Below the pieces are notes generated by a model. It was not told the origin of the DNA. It did no database searches and saw only the letters and a list, made by a program, of their open reading frames with translations. A program made the translations under genes and the position numbers. From positions 1 to 42,520 of the forward strand of contig WPIO01000455.1 of the NCBI GenBank assembly GCA_009760855.2: 42,520 bases of DNA, in the 5' to 3' direction. The stretch comes from Cristatella mucedo. Taxonomy: Eukaryota; Bryozoa; Phylactolaemata; Cristatellidae. Within the stretch, counting starts at the first letter, position 1, and every line of letters starts with the position of its first letter. Positions 31,646 through 42,520 of the stretch are shown one piece after another.

Positions 31646-32265
31646 TATATTTATACAAAAGTGGTCTTAATTTTAAATTGAAATAATGACATCTAAATAA
31701 TAATTGTAAAAAACGGAACGCAAAGAGTCCTTTGAATATTTATAAAAGCCAAACTCATTCCAACTGATACCACTCTTGGGTTGTATCTTAATTATTTACT
31801 AGGTAATGGCAGAACACCTGCGGTGACCTCCCATTATTTGCGTTCGATGAGTGCAACATGGTATGACTATGATATTTGTATTTCTAAGAAATCCTTCATG
31901 GAACTGAATCGCTTTCTAGTCACATCCAGGTAAATATTCGTTTTTTATAATGACAATTTCTGGGCGCCAGCTGATGTGCTTACACCAAGAATAATTCACA
32001 AAGGTACAGCCTATACTGCCCAGGACAAGCGTGTTTTTATCTTGATATAGCTGTTTGAAATTCAAGGAATTTTACGACGTTCCGCTACAGAGCAAAAGAA
32101 GTTGTATGTTATATGCGGCAGCTAATAGAGTAACTTTCATTTAGTTAAAATAAGCTAGTAAGATCTTATTTTTCATGGATTGCTAGTCCTAAACCTGTCT
32201 TACTAAAGTTGGCAGGACGTACGTCGTTCTTACCCAAAGAAGTTGAATAATGCTATCTTCCATAC

Positions 32266-33209
32266 CTGTTTGTGCCGGAATTGAGTTTCAAGTCCAAATC
32301 TTCCGTTACATTAGTGTTTGGTAAACAATTGCCTGTGCTCATGCTTGTGGATGTGTTAATAGTACCTAAAAAAGTCAGTTGCAGATGTGAAACAGGGAGT
32401 TCAACAGGAAATAAAGAATAAATGACTTGTATGAATTTTTTCCTATCTGTTATTTGCTAACTAATTACTGAAATGTACTCACCTCTCGTTCCCGTATTTC
32501 GGAGATTAGACATCGTCTGAATACGTTGCCACCAATCATGAAAATCATACGTATTAGGATTTTTAGGAAATCTACAGCCCGCAAAATAAACATTAAACAA
32601 CAGTCCAAGTTTATAAACAAGATTGTCACTTAATGACCGAACACAGCTCTATTTATTATCTAAAAAATAATAAATATACCCTTACTCAGCAGCATTGACC
32701 GTCGTTAGAGGTTGAGAGTCTGGCAGAAAGGCATTGCCAGTTTTATTGCAATAAGGGCACTTGATGTATTTAAATAAGTCTGAACTATGGTTGTCGATGG
32801 CAATGCTTTCATGATTTCCGGGGTGTGAGACGCTATCGTCCATTTCCTCCGCTCCAAAATCGTCATTTTCTGATTCCATAGACTCACCATTAGGTGGAAT
32901 TTCACCTGCGTCATCTTCAAATGCTCCATGAGGAAGCATGCTGAAAGTTTTCAATGAAGTTATTAAACTAGCATCGAAGAAAGATGACGTCAGTCAAACT
33001 GCCATCTGAGTTAAAATTACCGTATTCTTGAATTGTATTTTGTCAAATTCAGGGTGTGTTCATCGATTTACCTTTTTGCACATGCATAGTGTAATTTGTG
33101 TCCACAGCTGTCCACATGAATACCAAACGGCTTTTCAGCAGGTACAAACCACGGCTTCCATTTCCAATCGTATTTTCTTGGGGGATGAATCTGAGAGAGG
33201 ACCATTGAC
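32266..33209 (-). CDS. UBR-type RING-H2 E3 ubiquitin ligase, four internal exons
   Basis: Four exons with GT..AG borders and matching phases: 33209-33072, 32940-32686, 32571-32483 and 32365-32266. Exon 1 ends with PFGIHVDSCGHKLHYACAK, the Cys-Gly-His...His..Cys half of the RING-H2 of N-recognins such as UBR1 and UBR2. Exon 2 is an acidic linker (ESENDDFGAEEMDD) followed by YIKCPYCNKTGNAFLP, the second zinc pair; UBR proteins have CPLC...NTVIP at this place. Exons 3 (YDFHDWWQRIQTMSNL) and 4 continue the frame. The family recognises destabilising N-termini and ubiquitinates the protein. Upstream exons (UBR box) are not identified. After exon 4 an acceptor at 32084 would give a stop four codons later, so the end is uncertain. 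A same-frame extension above 33209 contains one TGA and is probably intron. Confidence 0.62.
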
Positions 33210-33214
33210 CTAAA

Positions 33215-34600
33215 GGTAAGGCACGTGCTTTGTACAATCCAAGTATCGGATGTCAAAATGCCAGTTTCAGTTCAGAATAGCAGCCTTTGTAATATATTAG
33301 CTGGTTTTAACAGCCGTATTTGTATGTCAACAGAAGAGCCAAAAAAGATATCGGTGCTTGCAGTTGGCAATGAATGAACACCAGCTGCAGAGTAGAAACC
33401 ACGATCTCATTCGTGAAGAAGAATCACCTTACCTCATGACCTATCACTTCCCAGTAATTGATTGCTGCGAGTTATTATTATAAATACCACTAGCCAAACT
33501 GATTAGTTTCAAGCGTGGTTAGAAATGACGGAAATATAATTTCATATTTTAGATCATGTTCAAGCATATAGTTCTTTAATTTAATTATATGGTTTTCATC
33601 CACAAACTAAATTATTCAAACTGCAACAGAGCGGGCATTTTTCAATGCAATTAATACCTTCTAAGAGTACATGCTAACATACAATTCCTCCCAACGAAAA
33701 ATAATTTAATATCTTTGACAATCAGTTTCAATAGGTGTATGTCAATTTTTTGCGAGTATCCTCAACTTATCCATTGTAGCAAAGAATTTCCACCTTTTAA
33801 TAATGCTTAAATTGTTCCTTATGCTGGGAAAATAAGCAATAAATTGTGAATATAAATACATTTATATATATTTAAATCCTGAGAGACATGCATTTAATTT
33901 GAACATGTCAGCTCTAGAATAAATAGAGAGCTTTTGCAAGATACGCATACTGGTCACAGTCCAAGATCTAATAAATCCACCAATTTCAACACGGGATCTT
34001 ATCTGTAATGCCAATACATTGCTTTTACTTAATTGTAAATTTCTCATTATATATCGATGGTCTTTCACAGATTTGTTTATTCAGCACTAGTTGACTTAAT
34101 AAAACAGTTTAGCCAGCTCATCATGCTATTCTCAAAGGTGAGTTTAAAGACTTTACATTGTGAAAATTCAGCAAATAAAGAGTCATTGTTATCACTCCAA
34201 ACGACTTTATAAATTTGATGTATACGAACATTAATTAGCCTAGCCATAGCAAGACTTAGGGTCGCCAGAGGACGGCAACTCTGTTTCTGTTGAGCGACCG
34301 GAAGCCAGAGAAACCTCTTCAGAGTTCGGAATACAACAAAGCCGCTTCAGTTGGCCAAATATGCCGGCAGAGATATTTATGACTTCTTACCGGGTCCGGG
34401 GGCGGGGCTAGTAGGTCTTTATAGCCCATTAAACATATACTATATTATTAAGTTTAATATTATATTATAGCACTCAAGCCAAGACAGGACAAGGGAGCTA
34501 TCTGTTTTGGGGTGCCACCTTCGCATATAGAGGATACATATAGTTGTATATAAATATATATAATTATAAATGCATGGATACATACATATAGTTATATGGA
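33215..34600. other. Mostly unassigned flank of the UBR-type gene
   Basis: AT-rich, probably intronic. A GC-richer patch at 34250-34430 (GGGTCGCCAGAGGACGG to CCGGGTCCGGGGGCGGGG) stands out, but no function is visible. Confidence 0.35.
33862..34068 (-). CDS. Candidate upstream exon, possibly of the same gene
   Basis: A 68-codon frame on the same strand, 650 bases upstream of the RING exon. The stretch VLALQIRSRVEIGGFIRSW followed by a RADMFKLNACL segment loosely recalls the UBR-protein region where a mostly hydrophobic strand precedes a WxRNG-like turn and an REMFDxD-like helix. The match is from memory and weak, and I cannot place a clean acceptor and donor pair. Confidence 0.22.
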   Translation of the reverse strand: MKDHRYIMRNLQLSKSNVLALQIRSRVEIGGFIRSWTVTSMRILQKLSIYSRADMFKLNACLSGFKYI

Positions 34601-34608
34601 TTATATGA

Positions 34609-34790
34609 ATCGTGATGGCACACAAGGTAAGTTGGTTGCTTTCGTGATCTCGGTCCCGAGGTCGTCGGTTCGATTCTGGTGGTGAGCGATCCTTTATCAC
34701 CACAGCTTGCAGTGGCGATAACTATTATTTGGCTGAACTTTCTAATGTGGGTCACATCCACTATTTGGTTTAATACCGTGGTGACACCAG
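34609..34790 (+). mobile_element. SINE-2 copy b, tRNA-derived
   Basis: A box-like TGGCACACAAGG at 34616-34627 and a perfect B box GGTTCGATTC at 34668-34677. The GAGCGATCCTTTATCACC hairpin follows as in copy a. The 3' part differs from copy a, so the right edge is approximate. Confidence 0.68.
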
Positions 34791-34799
34791 AGAAAAAAC

Positions 34800-35500
34800 A
34801 TTGTGATATTTAAAGAAGACTGTATATGTCTTGAACTTGTCTTGAAGGTCTTGCACAGGCTTTAAATAACAGTACTGTCATCAACATGTCCTGTTGCTAC
34901 CTTGAAAGTCAGGTCTACATTTCAAAATCACGTAAATTAAGCTATTTTTTCAACTCAGATCTAACCATCGTACTCCAATGTATGTGTGGTTAATTCTTCA
35001 TATAAAGCAACTTTATAACAGTGTAGCAAGGCTAAATATTATTGTTATAATTATTTCCATGCTTCTTGATATAAATGCTTGGAAATTACGTTACCATGGA
35101 CGTCTAAATAATTGTGGCTAAAGACAGTTTTCCTTCATCATAGTTTGCTCGGTAAACTTAAGTGTATTAGAGTGGACTACCAGTATATTCAGCTTGATCG
35201 TAGCCACTTGCACTTGCCTTGCTCTGCATAGAAATCACGCAAGACCATCACTGTAATCACAGTTTGTGTTAAGTCATTCATACGTACGGTTACTGTTAAT
35301 GTAATTAAGAATTGAGAAAATCCCGGAGGTAGCCGACTTTCTGAAAGCTCAACGGTAAGAGAACTCTTAATATTTTTAGCATTGTACCAAACTGTCCGGA
35401 AATCTCTTTTTAAGAACTTGAGTGAATTTATAGAACTTAGACGCCAAATACCTAATAATACTGGCTTCGGATCTTTAGGCTAACTTGTGGCGCCTTGCTC
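34800..35500. other. Unique-looking stretch, nothing recognised
   Basis: No repeat or exon recognised before LINE-A copy A13 begins. Confidence 0.4.
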
Positions 35501-35504
35501 AATA

Positions 35505-36407
35505 CACAATATTGTTTCTAAAATGCATTGATATGATGCTGCCATGCATACCTAACGTCAGAAATACGTCATTAGCCTCAGATCATGTCTCGGTACTTTT
35601 GAAAAGGGCTGTAGTCACACCACTACTCAAGATCGCCACACTAGAGCAAGAGATCTTGAGCGCCTTCTACAATGTCTCCTTTCAACCGTTCCTATTAAAG
35701 AAATTGACACAAGTCGTTACAGACCAGCTGAAAAGGCGTTGATGTTTTGAACCTTGCTCGTAAGTTCCAGTATGGTTTTAGAGCTAATTATTACACGAGT
35801 CAGCCTTGCTGCAGGTGCATAGCGACCTTCCTGTGAATGCAGACTTAGGTCAAATATTTCTGTTTTTTCTTGATCTTTTTTTAGCTTTTGATACTATGGA
35901 TATCCAAATCCTTGTTAAGCACCTCTCATTTCGCCTTGGAATTACTGGCACCGCATTGCAATGGTTTAGATCCTATCTTACTGGCACACTCCAGACTATT
36001 GCTGTGAACGAACAGAGATCGTCCGAAGAACTTCTGAATATTGGGGTCCCTCATAGATCTGTGCATGGTCTTGTTCCTATTACGCTTTATACTCTACCTT
36101 TTGCTGATGTGATTGCCAAACATAATCTAGGCTTTCACATCTATGCAGAAGAAATTCAGTTGTACCGTTGCTTTGATCCCTCCCTGCCCTCCAGCATGTC
36201 AAATATTCTCAACTCCCTTGCAGTATTTATCGATGACATCCGAAGATGAGTTGTAGCAAATTTTCTTAAATTGAATGACAATTACTGGTTAGGAGTAAGC
36301 CAATCGTGATTAAAAAGGCTAGCGCTTAAAATCGGCTTTGCTAGAATACTTACCATTTAAACTGCACACAATCTAGGTTTAAATTCCAAAGTGACCTTTC
36401 ATTGGAT
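35505..36407 (+). mobile_element. LINE-A copy A13, left part
   Basis: Starts in the region before the NYRPVSLLPF block (CATTGATATGATGCTGCCATGC), and includes LFLDLFLAFDTMDI, an unbroken GITGTALQWFRSYLTGTLQ stretch that is deleted in A7, and a damaged catalytic box (HIYAEEIQLY for YADD). An open frame runs 35806-36249. It is cut at CATTGGATAA by SINE-1 copy b. Confidence 0.8.
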
Positions 36408-36551
36408 AAAAAAAAAATATAATTGATTTATAGCACCTCGAGAGAACTTATTTTCTATTCAGGCTCTTCACATATGTCTAAGGGCTCGAACCCGAGACCT
36501 TAGCCAGACCTTAGTCGCTGAGAGCACCTTAACCACTAGACCAACCCAATG
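36408..36551 (-). mobile_element. SINE-1 copy b, inserted in LINE-A
   Basis: Minus strand: head CCATTGGGTTGGTCTAGTGG with an A box, perfect B box GGTTCGAGCCC (complement of 36482-36492), then ACATATGTGAAGAGCCTG...AAGTTCTCTCGAGGTGCTATAAATC, the LINE-A-like tail. It splits LINE-A copy A13 between GGATAA and CCACATCAGC. Confidence 0.78.
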
Positions 36552-37395
36552 GCCACATCAGCTTCAAAATCACGTATGCCTATTCGAAGCTACCCAACAT
36601 TGGTATAAATTCGGCATGAGTAGACCGGGATAACACATCTAAATAAGCCCTAAATGTATTTGTGATATCCTGTCTTGATCTCTGTAACTCAATGCCCATT
36701 TGTCTACCGGTCTGTGCACTCAGGAGCTTATAGCTGGTGAAAACGTTTAGGTTAGGCTAGTATGCTGTGAGCTTCGCTGTTGCCACGACACCCCTTTTCT
36801 AGCCTTCCCACACGGGCCCCAAGTTTTGCAATGTCAAGTAATGCAGCGACTTCACACTTTTGTTACACAGTTTTTTATCCCTTCATTTTTTGGCTCCAGT
36901 CTAGCTAGCAGATCTGCTCTACCACTTGGCCAGTGATAGTATTACCCTTCCATACTTTTCACAATCTAACTTTTTACCAATCAATACCTTGTAAAAACAT
37001 GAAGTCCTTTAAAGACAGTGCCTTTAGTTCGTATTCTCCTAATGCCTGGAACTCACTCACGGCTTGGGTCAGGACCCGTCATATCCTGACTTGTTCACAT
37101 TTAGATTTTGAAAGACACTAGCAAAGCATCTATTTATCACTGAGTTTACTGATCCCCGTTATTTGTCCTTTATGTGCTTATGAGTGCTGGCACTGTGGAT
37201 GCTGCCACTAATCAAACTTGCTTGGTTACCCCGTCCATGTCCTCGTTAATCATGCTATTATTGTCGTTTATGAGCATCCACCCACAAAAACATTCGATTG
37301 TGCTTCCTTTGCTGCAAGTTTTAAGTGCCTAGAAATAGATTGAGCTGCCTGAGGGCACTACCTACCATGCTTTATTATTTTTATTATTATTAGCT
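36552..37395 (+). mobile_element. LINE-A copy A13, right part with 3' end
   Basis: Continues with CCACATCAGCTTC to the 3' UTR, hairpin (left arm AAGTGCC, right arm GGGCACT, a paired change from the GCGCC/GGCGC form) and (TTA)n tail. Confidence 0.8.
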
Positions 37396-37692
37396 CCAGA
37401 AATAAGTGTCGACATTGTTCGCAGTGCTATTGAATTGTTTGTACAGACAATGACTTAGCTGATATAAATAAATTGGCGACCAAAACAGAGACTATAATTT
37501 TCTTCTTCTTTTTTCCTTTCTCTAAAGAATTTGAAACTGGTGGGTGATAAGCTCATACTCTAGTATCTCATCGATATTTTAAACTACTAGCTTTACAATT
37601 CAAGCAATCTCTACAGTCCTCTAGTTGCATCATCAACCAATATATCGAGTTCTCGTTTATTTCAGGTTTTTCTGATTTCAATTATAGGTGCC

Positions 37693-38060
37693 ATACAGTA
37701 TCATTTAGTGGTCTGGCTATGATTGGAACTCGCTCCCTACTTGTGTCAAGACGTCCCTGACTTGACAACATTTAAAACGGAATTAAATCGCACCTATTTG
37801 TGACTGCGTTTAGTGGTTCCCTGTGATTCGTTCTTTATGTGCTCATACTTGGTAACATTGTAGCATGTTGCCACTAACCACGCTTGCATGGTGATTTTGT
37901 GCATGTCACCCCCAATCATGCTATTGATGTTGTTTATCAAGTATGATACCACTCACCATTCGATCGTGTTTCCTTTGGAGCAAATGCAAAGTGCTTATAA
38001 ATAGATTGAGTTCTCCGAGGGCGCTTTATCAAGCGTTTTATTATGATTATCATTAATTTA
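37693..38060 (+). mobile_element. LINE-A copy A14, 3' fragment
   Basis: From the TWNSLP-like codons (TGATTGGAACTCGCTCCC) through the 3' UTR units to the hairpin (AAGTGCTTATAAATAG...GGGCGCTTT) and an ATT-poor tail. Confidence 0.8.
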
Positions 38061-38064
38061 TTAC

Positions 38065-38675
38065 CTATATTGACCATACGGCTGAAGTCATAGTTTCCGA
38101 GTTTCAGGCACTTACTAGTATTCTCTAGTAGCTTGTTTAAGTCACTGTACTTACAGCTGAACTCTCAAACGGGATAATCTGTTGTCCAAAAATTCAGTCA
38201 TATCGTCTCTACTTATCATAACATTGCGTACAATGTAATCACGTGGAGATCTGATTATGCAGGTGTTTTCCCTTCCTGATAACCAACGCCATCGGAGTAT
38301 GACCAAATTTAGATAATCTGTACACCGATGACGCCATACGAAAACAAGTTTTCACCTCTGTTGCTTTACCCTGATTTTGATCTGTCGTAACTGGCAGGAC
38401 ACTACAACTGAATTATGCTAAATCTTCAGGACGAGTTTGCCCTTCCAAATAAACTCACTGCCTCCCTCAGATATGATGGTCGTGTATACATCATTTTTTG
38501 CAGTAGCTATTTAAGCAGCTGCAACATTAAGAAAGCATATAAATAATCGGAACTCTGTGTATGTTAACAGAAAAACAAGGACTTATCAGTATAGGCCGAT
38601 TCAGGTTTCCATGCAAATATTACCGATCATGAATAGGTGATCAAAACATGCTAAAGGAAACGAACGGTTAATTTT
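38065..38675. other. Unique-looking stretch, nothing recognised
   Basis: No repeat or exon recognised. Confidence 0.4.
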
Positions 38676-38679
38676 TTCT

Positions 38680-38765
38680 CTTTGAAGCCAATGTTAAGTG
38701 CCTAGAAAGAGATTGGGTTCTCTGAGGGAGCGTTACCAAGTGCATTATTAATATTACTAGTAATC
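38680..38765 (+). mobile_element. Solo LINE-A 3' tail
   Basis: AATGTTAAGTGCCTAGAAAGAG...GGTTCTCTGAGGGAGCGTTACCAAGTGCATTATTAATATT. Only the last 85 bases of the family. Confidence 0.7.
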
Positions 38766-39039
38766 ACGAACAGGTTAGCACCCTAGCGAGTAATAGCCGT
38801 AATCGTAACCATAATTTCCTCTATCTTATTTTTCCACAAAATATGTCATGTCAAGGAGTCGGAGGCAAGTCCTTAAAATGATCATTTTTTGAATTTGCAA
38901 ATTGAAAGAGAAATTAGCTATAAATTCAAAACCAAAATTTAAAAAGTTTTCAGATGAGTAGAACATGGTCAATAAATCTATTACGTAAGGAAAATTTAAA
39001 CTAGAAGTAATTCAATTGAGTTCATTGAGCTCAACAAAA

Positions 39040-39272
39040 TAATGATAATTATTATTACAATTATAATAATGCACTTAATAAAGCACCCTCAGAGAACTCA
39101 ATCTCTTTCTAGGTGTTTTACATTTGCTGCAAAGGGAAATGAAATTGAATGGTGAGTAATATCGTGCTTGATAAACAAACAAAATGAATGACATGCTTAG
39201 GGGTGACATGCACAGGGTCAGCATGCAAATGTGGTTAGTGGTAGCATGCACAGTGTTAGCCCGCACAAGACC
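39040..39272 (-). mobile_element. LINE-A copy A16, inserted in family C
   Basis: ATT-rich tail, AAGCACCCTCAG...AGGTGTTTTAC hairpin and 3' UTR as far as GTTAGCCCGCACAAG. Only 230 bp, strongly 5'-truncated. Flanks are family C on both sides (CGAGCTCAACAAAATAA-like left, CGAAAAATAACAG right). Confidence 0.8.
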
Positions 39273-40102
39273 ATGAATTCTTTTCTTCGAAAAATAACAG
39301 TGCCTAAATAGCGGTTTTCTGATGAAATCAGCAAATACAAGCCACTTGGCCCTAAATAGAGCCGCAAAAATCATTTTCAAAATAATTAAAACGTAAATTT
39401 TCCAAAAAAATGACAAGCTCCTTAGATACCAAACGTCCGACTGGTAGTATAACAAGATCATAAAAGTGCATACCCTACCAGCTGGAGCTTAGCGCAGCCT
39501 CCGCCCCACCCCACGCAATAGAAACCGGTTGCAAACAGCATTCTAAGGCCCACTCAGTATTTACTTGGCCGAAACATGTTTACAATAGTGTATTGACATC
39601 GGCTCACAAACCGGAAGTGAAGTTCTTCGGCATGTAGACTATCATTAGGGATAATATCTTAAGAATTTACTGCTGCCGGGACCGCCTTAACTAGGGAGTC
39701 CATTACCAAAGCATCACATGCATCCTGGGACGGCCAATCTGTTTCCCGTTACGGCCATAATGCTCGAGGCTATGGCTGTGAGTGGTCCTTTGTTCGCCGG
39801 CTGGTCAGCATGGTGACGTGGATGGAACTAGCCCTTCGTTTACTGGAAGTCATTCTGATCATTTCTCTTCAAGGAAATGGAAGTGATTTCAACTTCTCCT
39901 TTATGTCGTATATGGTTAGATGTTTCTATTGGCGAATGCAGGTGAGCCGCCCAACTGTAGAATGGTTGACTTCAGGTGGTATGAGTCCTATTGTGGATAT
40001 GTTCCGCTTGTGCTATAAACGAGTCTTGTTAGGTTGACCTTTTCCTAAGATACCTATGTATCTATTTATGGAACTGTTTGTGCGATACCTAGCGTTTGCT
40101 AG

Positions 40103-41000
40103 TAATGTAATGTAATGTATCTCCGTCTGTACCTCCACAAAGTCATATAGACCATGTGGGTGTTATGCAGGAGAGTTTTGCATAGCTCACTCACAGCCTA
40201 AGCGGCTTTCGGTACGCATTCGGTAGCCAACAGACTTCGTCTCACGCAACAAAGAGAAAGTTGGAAGCGTAGCAGGGTCAGGAGAGCAGTTGAGGTAGTG
40301 AGTAGCGTAGAAGTAGCAGCTCAGGACCGCTGAAAAAGATGTGCCATAGTCGGCAGTAGGAGAGTAGTTGTCGTTGCACAAGAATTGTGGAAGCGAGTTC
40401 CACAGTCTAGGACCTGCAGAGCTAAAGCTTTTGTCGCCAACTGTCTTTAAGTGGAGGAATTGGACAGCTAATTAATCGTCCACACAGGACCTCAGGGCAC
40501 GGACAGGCTGAAACTGATTTAGTGGTTCACCTAGGTACGAAGGAGCCAAGCCGTGGCGGTACTTGTGGATCAGCGTAAGAACTTTGCTCTGTATTCTTTG
40601 CTCAACCGGCAACCATCCTAGCTCTTTTAGCAAAGCTGGGACTTGAAGACCAGCCTTGCAGACATATTCACAGTCAGCTGTAGTGGCACAATAGCTTTCT
40701 TTGGCAGCCCAGCCAAAAGGGAATTACAATAATCAAGCCGAGACAGAACTAAACAGCTAGTTAAATATTTTGCAAGCCACTGTGGGAGACAGCTCCTAAT
40801 CTTGGATAGGGATCGGATGTGATGGCTAGCTGTAGAGGCAGTCTTCTGAATAAAGCATTTGCAATTGAGGCAGCTGCGAACACGACACCCAAATTACGAG
40901 CACGTGGTGAAGGTCACACAATAGCATCACCTATTAGAACAGCAAAGCCTTTTAATCCAGCCACACGCTTAGGGTGTCCTATGAGCAGCAGTTCGGTTTT
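40103..41000 (-). mobile_element. LINE-B copy B7, inserted in family C
   Basis: A 0.9-kb minus-strand copy with a 10-bp target duplication GTTTGCTAGT (40094-40103 and 41001-41010). The tail is TAATGTAATGTAATG, then the hairpin CCACAAAGTC...GACCATGTGG, and the C-terminal and thumb codons back to AAAACCGAACTGCTGCTC. Frames are broken in the middle. It has almost the same 5' truncation point as B3. Confidence 0.87.
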
Positions 41001-41524
41001 GTTTGCTAGTGCTGTCGCTTATTTATAGCTTGGGGTTCTCAAGGTTACCTGCAAACGGCAGTCAAATGCCTGCTATGTCTAATGTCATATATCCTAAAAT
41101 TATGATCCGATCGCCTTAAATATTTTGAATATATGATTTATTTTTGTTACACATTATTATATCCTTCTCCCGTGCATATTGGAGCTCATTGGATAGACTT
41201 TTTTTGATCAGAAACTGGCAATGTTTGTCAGGCTAAGCCGTTGTCATTCTTTCATCTACCTATCGTACAAATATCGCAGGTAAGCTAGTAGTGACCCGAT
41301 CAACGTGAAATTTGAAATACGCGATCGTAAGTATGAGCTTTAAAGGTATATGATGAAAAATGCAGTAATGCAGTCTTGTTTTCATCACCTACTTGCCCAT
41401 ACAGTTGCCATCTGGGCGCTTTCCCAACATTGGTACTCGGTAACTTATCAAGTCTACAGCTTTGTTTATACTAGGCCGATTGATGTGAAATTAGCAATAT
41501 TGGCGGGGCTCACCTAACTCTGTG

Positions 41525-41537
41525 CCCCCCCCCCCCC
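41525..41537 (+). repeat. C13 homopolymer
   Basis: Thirteen consecutive C inside family C copy C2; copy C1 has no such run at the matching place. Confidence 0.9.
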
Positions 41538-41687
41538 TGTTAATCCAGGTATGATGGATCTGTGTGAACATGATGTGCCGGTCACAAATGACCTTAACAG
41601 CACGAAACACATTATTTGACCGATTTAAATCCAGCCAAAAGCACAAGTTCTATACAGAATTTGAAAATAAATAAATATATAAATCCT

Positions 41688-41768
41688 AACTGATTAAACA
41701 GCCTCTTTTTGTATAGCCGGGTCTTCAAAGAAACCACTTTACCTAGTGTGCAATCACGGCTCACCAAT
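41688..41768 (-). mobile_element. SINE-2 copy c, internally deleted
   Basis: Minus strand: GAGCCGTGATTGCACACTAGGTAAAG, then directly CTATACAAAAAGAGGCTGTTTAATCAG. Compared with copy a, the B box and hairpin are gone (about 85 bases). Confidence 0.65.
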
Positions 41769-41779
41769 TTGATGGTTCG

Positions 41780-42405
41780 CTGTGTGTTATCCTATGAGTG
41801 CTAATGCGAGTTGAGGCTGTATATTGAATTTTAAACAATCCGACACGTGTTCAAAGTTATATTTATAGCACTTGATTAATCGCCATGCTTTAATTACATC
41901 ATTAAGATTATGACCCGAAAAATTATTTTCCATGGGGGTGTTATCTGAATAAACAATTATAACTAGGTCGTGTTTATTACACTTTTTTGAATGGTTGCTA
42001 TAGAACGAAAATATAAATTAAAACCAAAGTTTGCTAGTTTAACGTATATGTTTATTAAGTAGTACACACCAATTAGTATTGTATTTACCTTTTCCTGCTG
42101 TAAATATATAACCATTTCAACCATTTTTTTAGAATTAGTTTACTGTAAACTGTATAAAAATGTAAATGGTTGACTGTAAACTTTTATCAGGTCTAACTTT
42201 GTCGTTTTTTATGTTTTTATATAAGCTAATCTCTTTGATTGAATTAATTACCAGCCAGCAACTTTTTCACGACCAGGAAACTACAATTCTTTTTAACTGA
42301 TGCAGGTTACTTTACATAAAGCTGCAGATATATTGATAGATCACCGAATAGTATCAATTGATAGAAGTAAATTTCGGTTCAATAATCCAAGAAAGTGATA
42401 TTAGG
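41780..42405. other. AT-rich stretch, nothing recognised
   Basis: No repeat or exon recognised. Confidence 0.4.
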
Positions 42406-42407
42406 TA

Positions 42408-42520
42408 AGCCGGGCTGGTTTGGCCCAGTGGTTAAGGTGCTAGCCCAACCATGGTCATAGGCTCCAGCCTCGTAGCATACCTGAAGTGCCTTTATAAAGG
42501 CAAAGTTATCTTAGGCTCCT
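42408..42520 (+). mobile_element. SINE-1 copy c, runs off the window
   Basis: CCGGGCTGGTTTGGCCCAGTGGTTAAGGTGC is the head with the A box. The B box is degraded (GGCTCCAGCC). The tail CTGAAGTGCCTTTATAAAGGCAAAGTTATCTTAGGC again follows the LINE-A hairpin layout, but the end lies outside. Confidence 0.65.

Larger units (their letters stand above)
38850..41595 (+). mobile_element. Family C repeat, copy C2 (interrupted twice)
   Basis: Aligns with copy C1 in three blocks: 38850-39039, 39273-40102 and 41001-41595. The gaps are a LINE-A 3' end (39040-39272) and LINE-B copy B7 (40103-41000). Similarity to C1 fades after ATGTGCCGGTCACAAA (about 41590), so the last 400 bases of C1 are missing or diverged. 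A 75-codon frame at 39810-40037 is not kept in C1, where the second codon block has a stop, so no protein is supported. Confidence 0.7.

Noticed and set aside
33210-33400. Upstream extension of the RING exon in the same frame
   Set aside because: It contains a TGA and offers no suitable donor before it, while ACCTTTAG at 33210-33217 is a reasonable acceptor, so I treat it as intron.
39810-40037. A 75-codon frame in family C copy C2
   Set aside because: The matching part of copy C1 has a stop right after the second codon block, so there is no shared protein.

Overview
The window is metazoan nuclear DNA, probably from an invertebrate. It is AT-rich and dense in non-LTR retrotransposons, tRNA-derived SINEs and microsatellites. 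The one convincing host gene is split by spliceosomal introns. Nothing prokaryotic is present (no operons, ribosome binding sites or CRISPR). I cannot name the species. Well over half of the sequence belongs to repeats that recur inside the window, so most boundaries below come from comparing copies by eye.

Main repeat families. (1) LINE-A is a CR1/L2-group non-LTR retrotransposon (APE endonuclease plus reverse transcriptase). Its 3' end carries a hairpin and an (ATT)n tail; about 16 copies lie on both strands and the best is 15243-17745. (2) LINE-B is a second family of the same kind, with a different 3' hairpin and an (ATTAC)n-like tail; seven copies. (3) A Ty3/Gypsy-type LTR retrotransposon at 27-3997 is bounded by one 5-bp target duplication but holds three 308-bp LTRs in the order +,-,+ and an inverted gag segment. 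(4) Family C is a 2-kb non-coding repeat with two copies (10069-12103 and about 38850-41595). (5) SINE-1 has a tRNA-like head joined to a tail resembling the LINE-A 3' end. (6) SINE-2 is a second tRNA-like family.

Layout. 1-4680: Gypsy composite inside a LINE-A copy. 4.9-7.9 kb: decayed LINE pieces, a GC-rich foldback patch and unannotated AT-rich DNA. 7.9-12.7 kb: one LINE-A copy split by three later insertions (LINE-A, family C, LINE-B). 12.7-18.1 kb: LINE-A, then LINE-A nested in LINE-B. 18.1-25.1 kb: stacked LINE-A copies, SINE-2 and LINE-B. 25.6-30.8 kb: old LINE tails, trinucleotide, GA and TA microsatellites and a perfect-looking hairpin. 31.5-34.1 kb: a minus-strand host gene fragment with four phase-compatible exons encoding a UBR-type RING-H2 domain (N-recognin E3 ubiquitin ligase family). 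34.6-42.5 kb: SINEs, LINE-A and the second family C copy, itself hit by LINE-A and LINE-B.

Reciprocal nesting (A in B and B in A; C in A and A in C) indicates that LINE-A, LINE-B and family C were active over overlapping periods. All transposon reading frames seen are broken or truncated, so none of the copies here looks autonomous.
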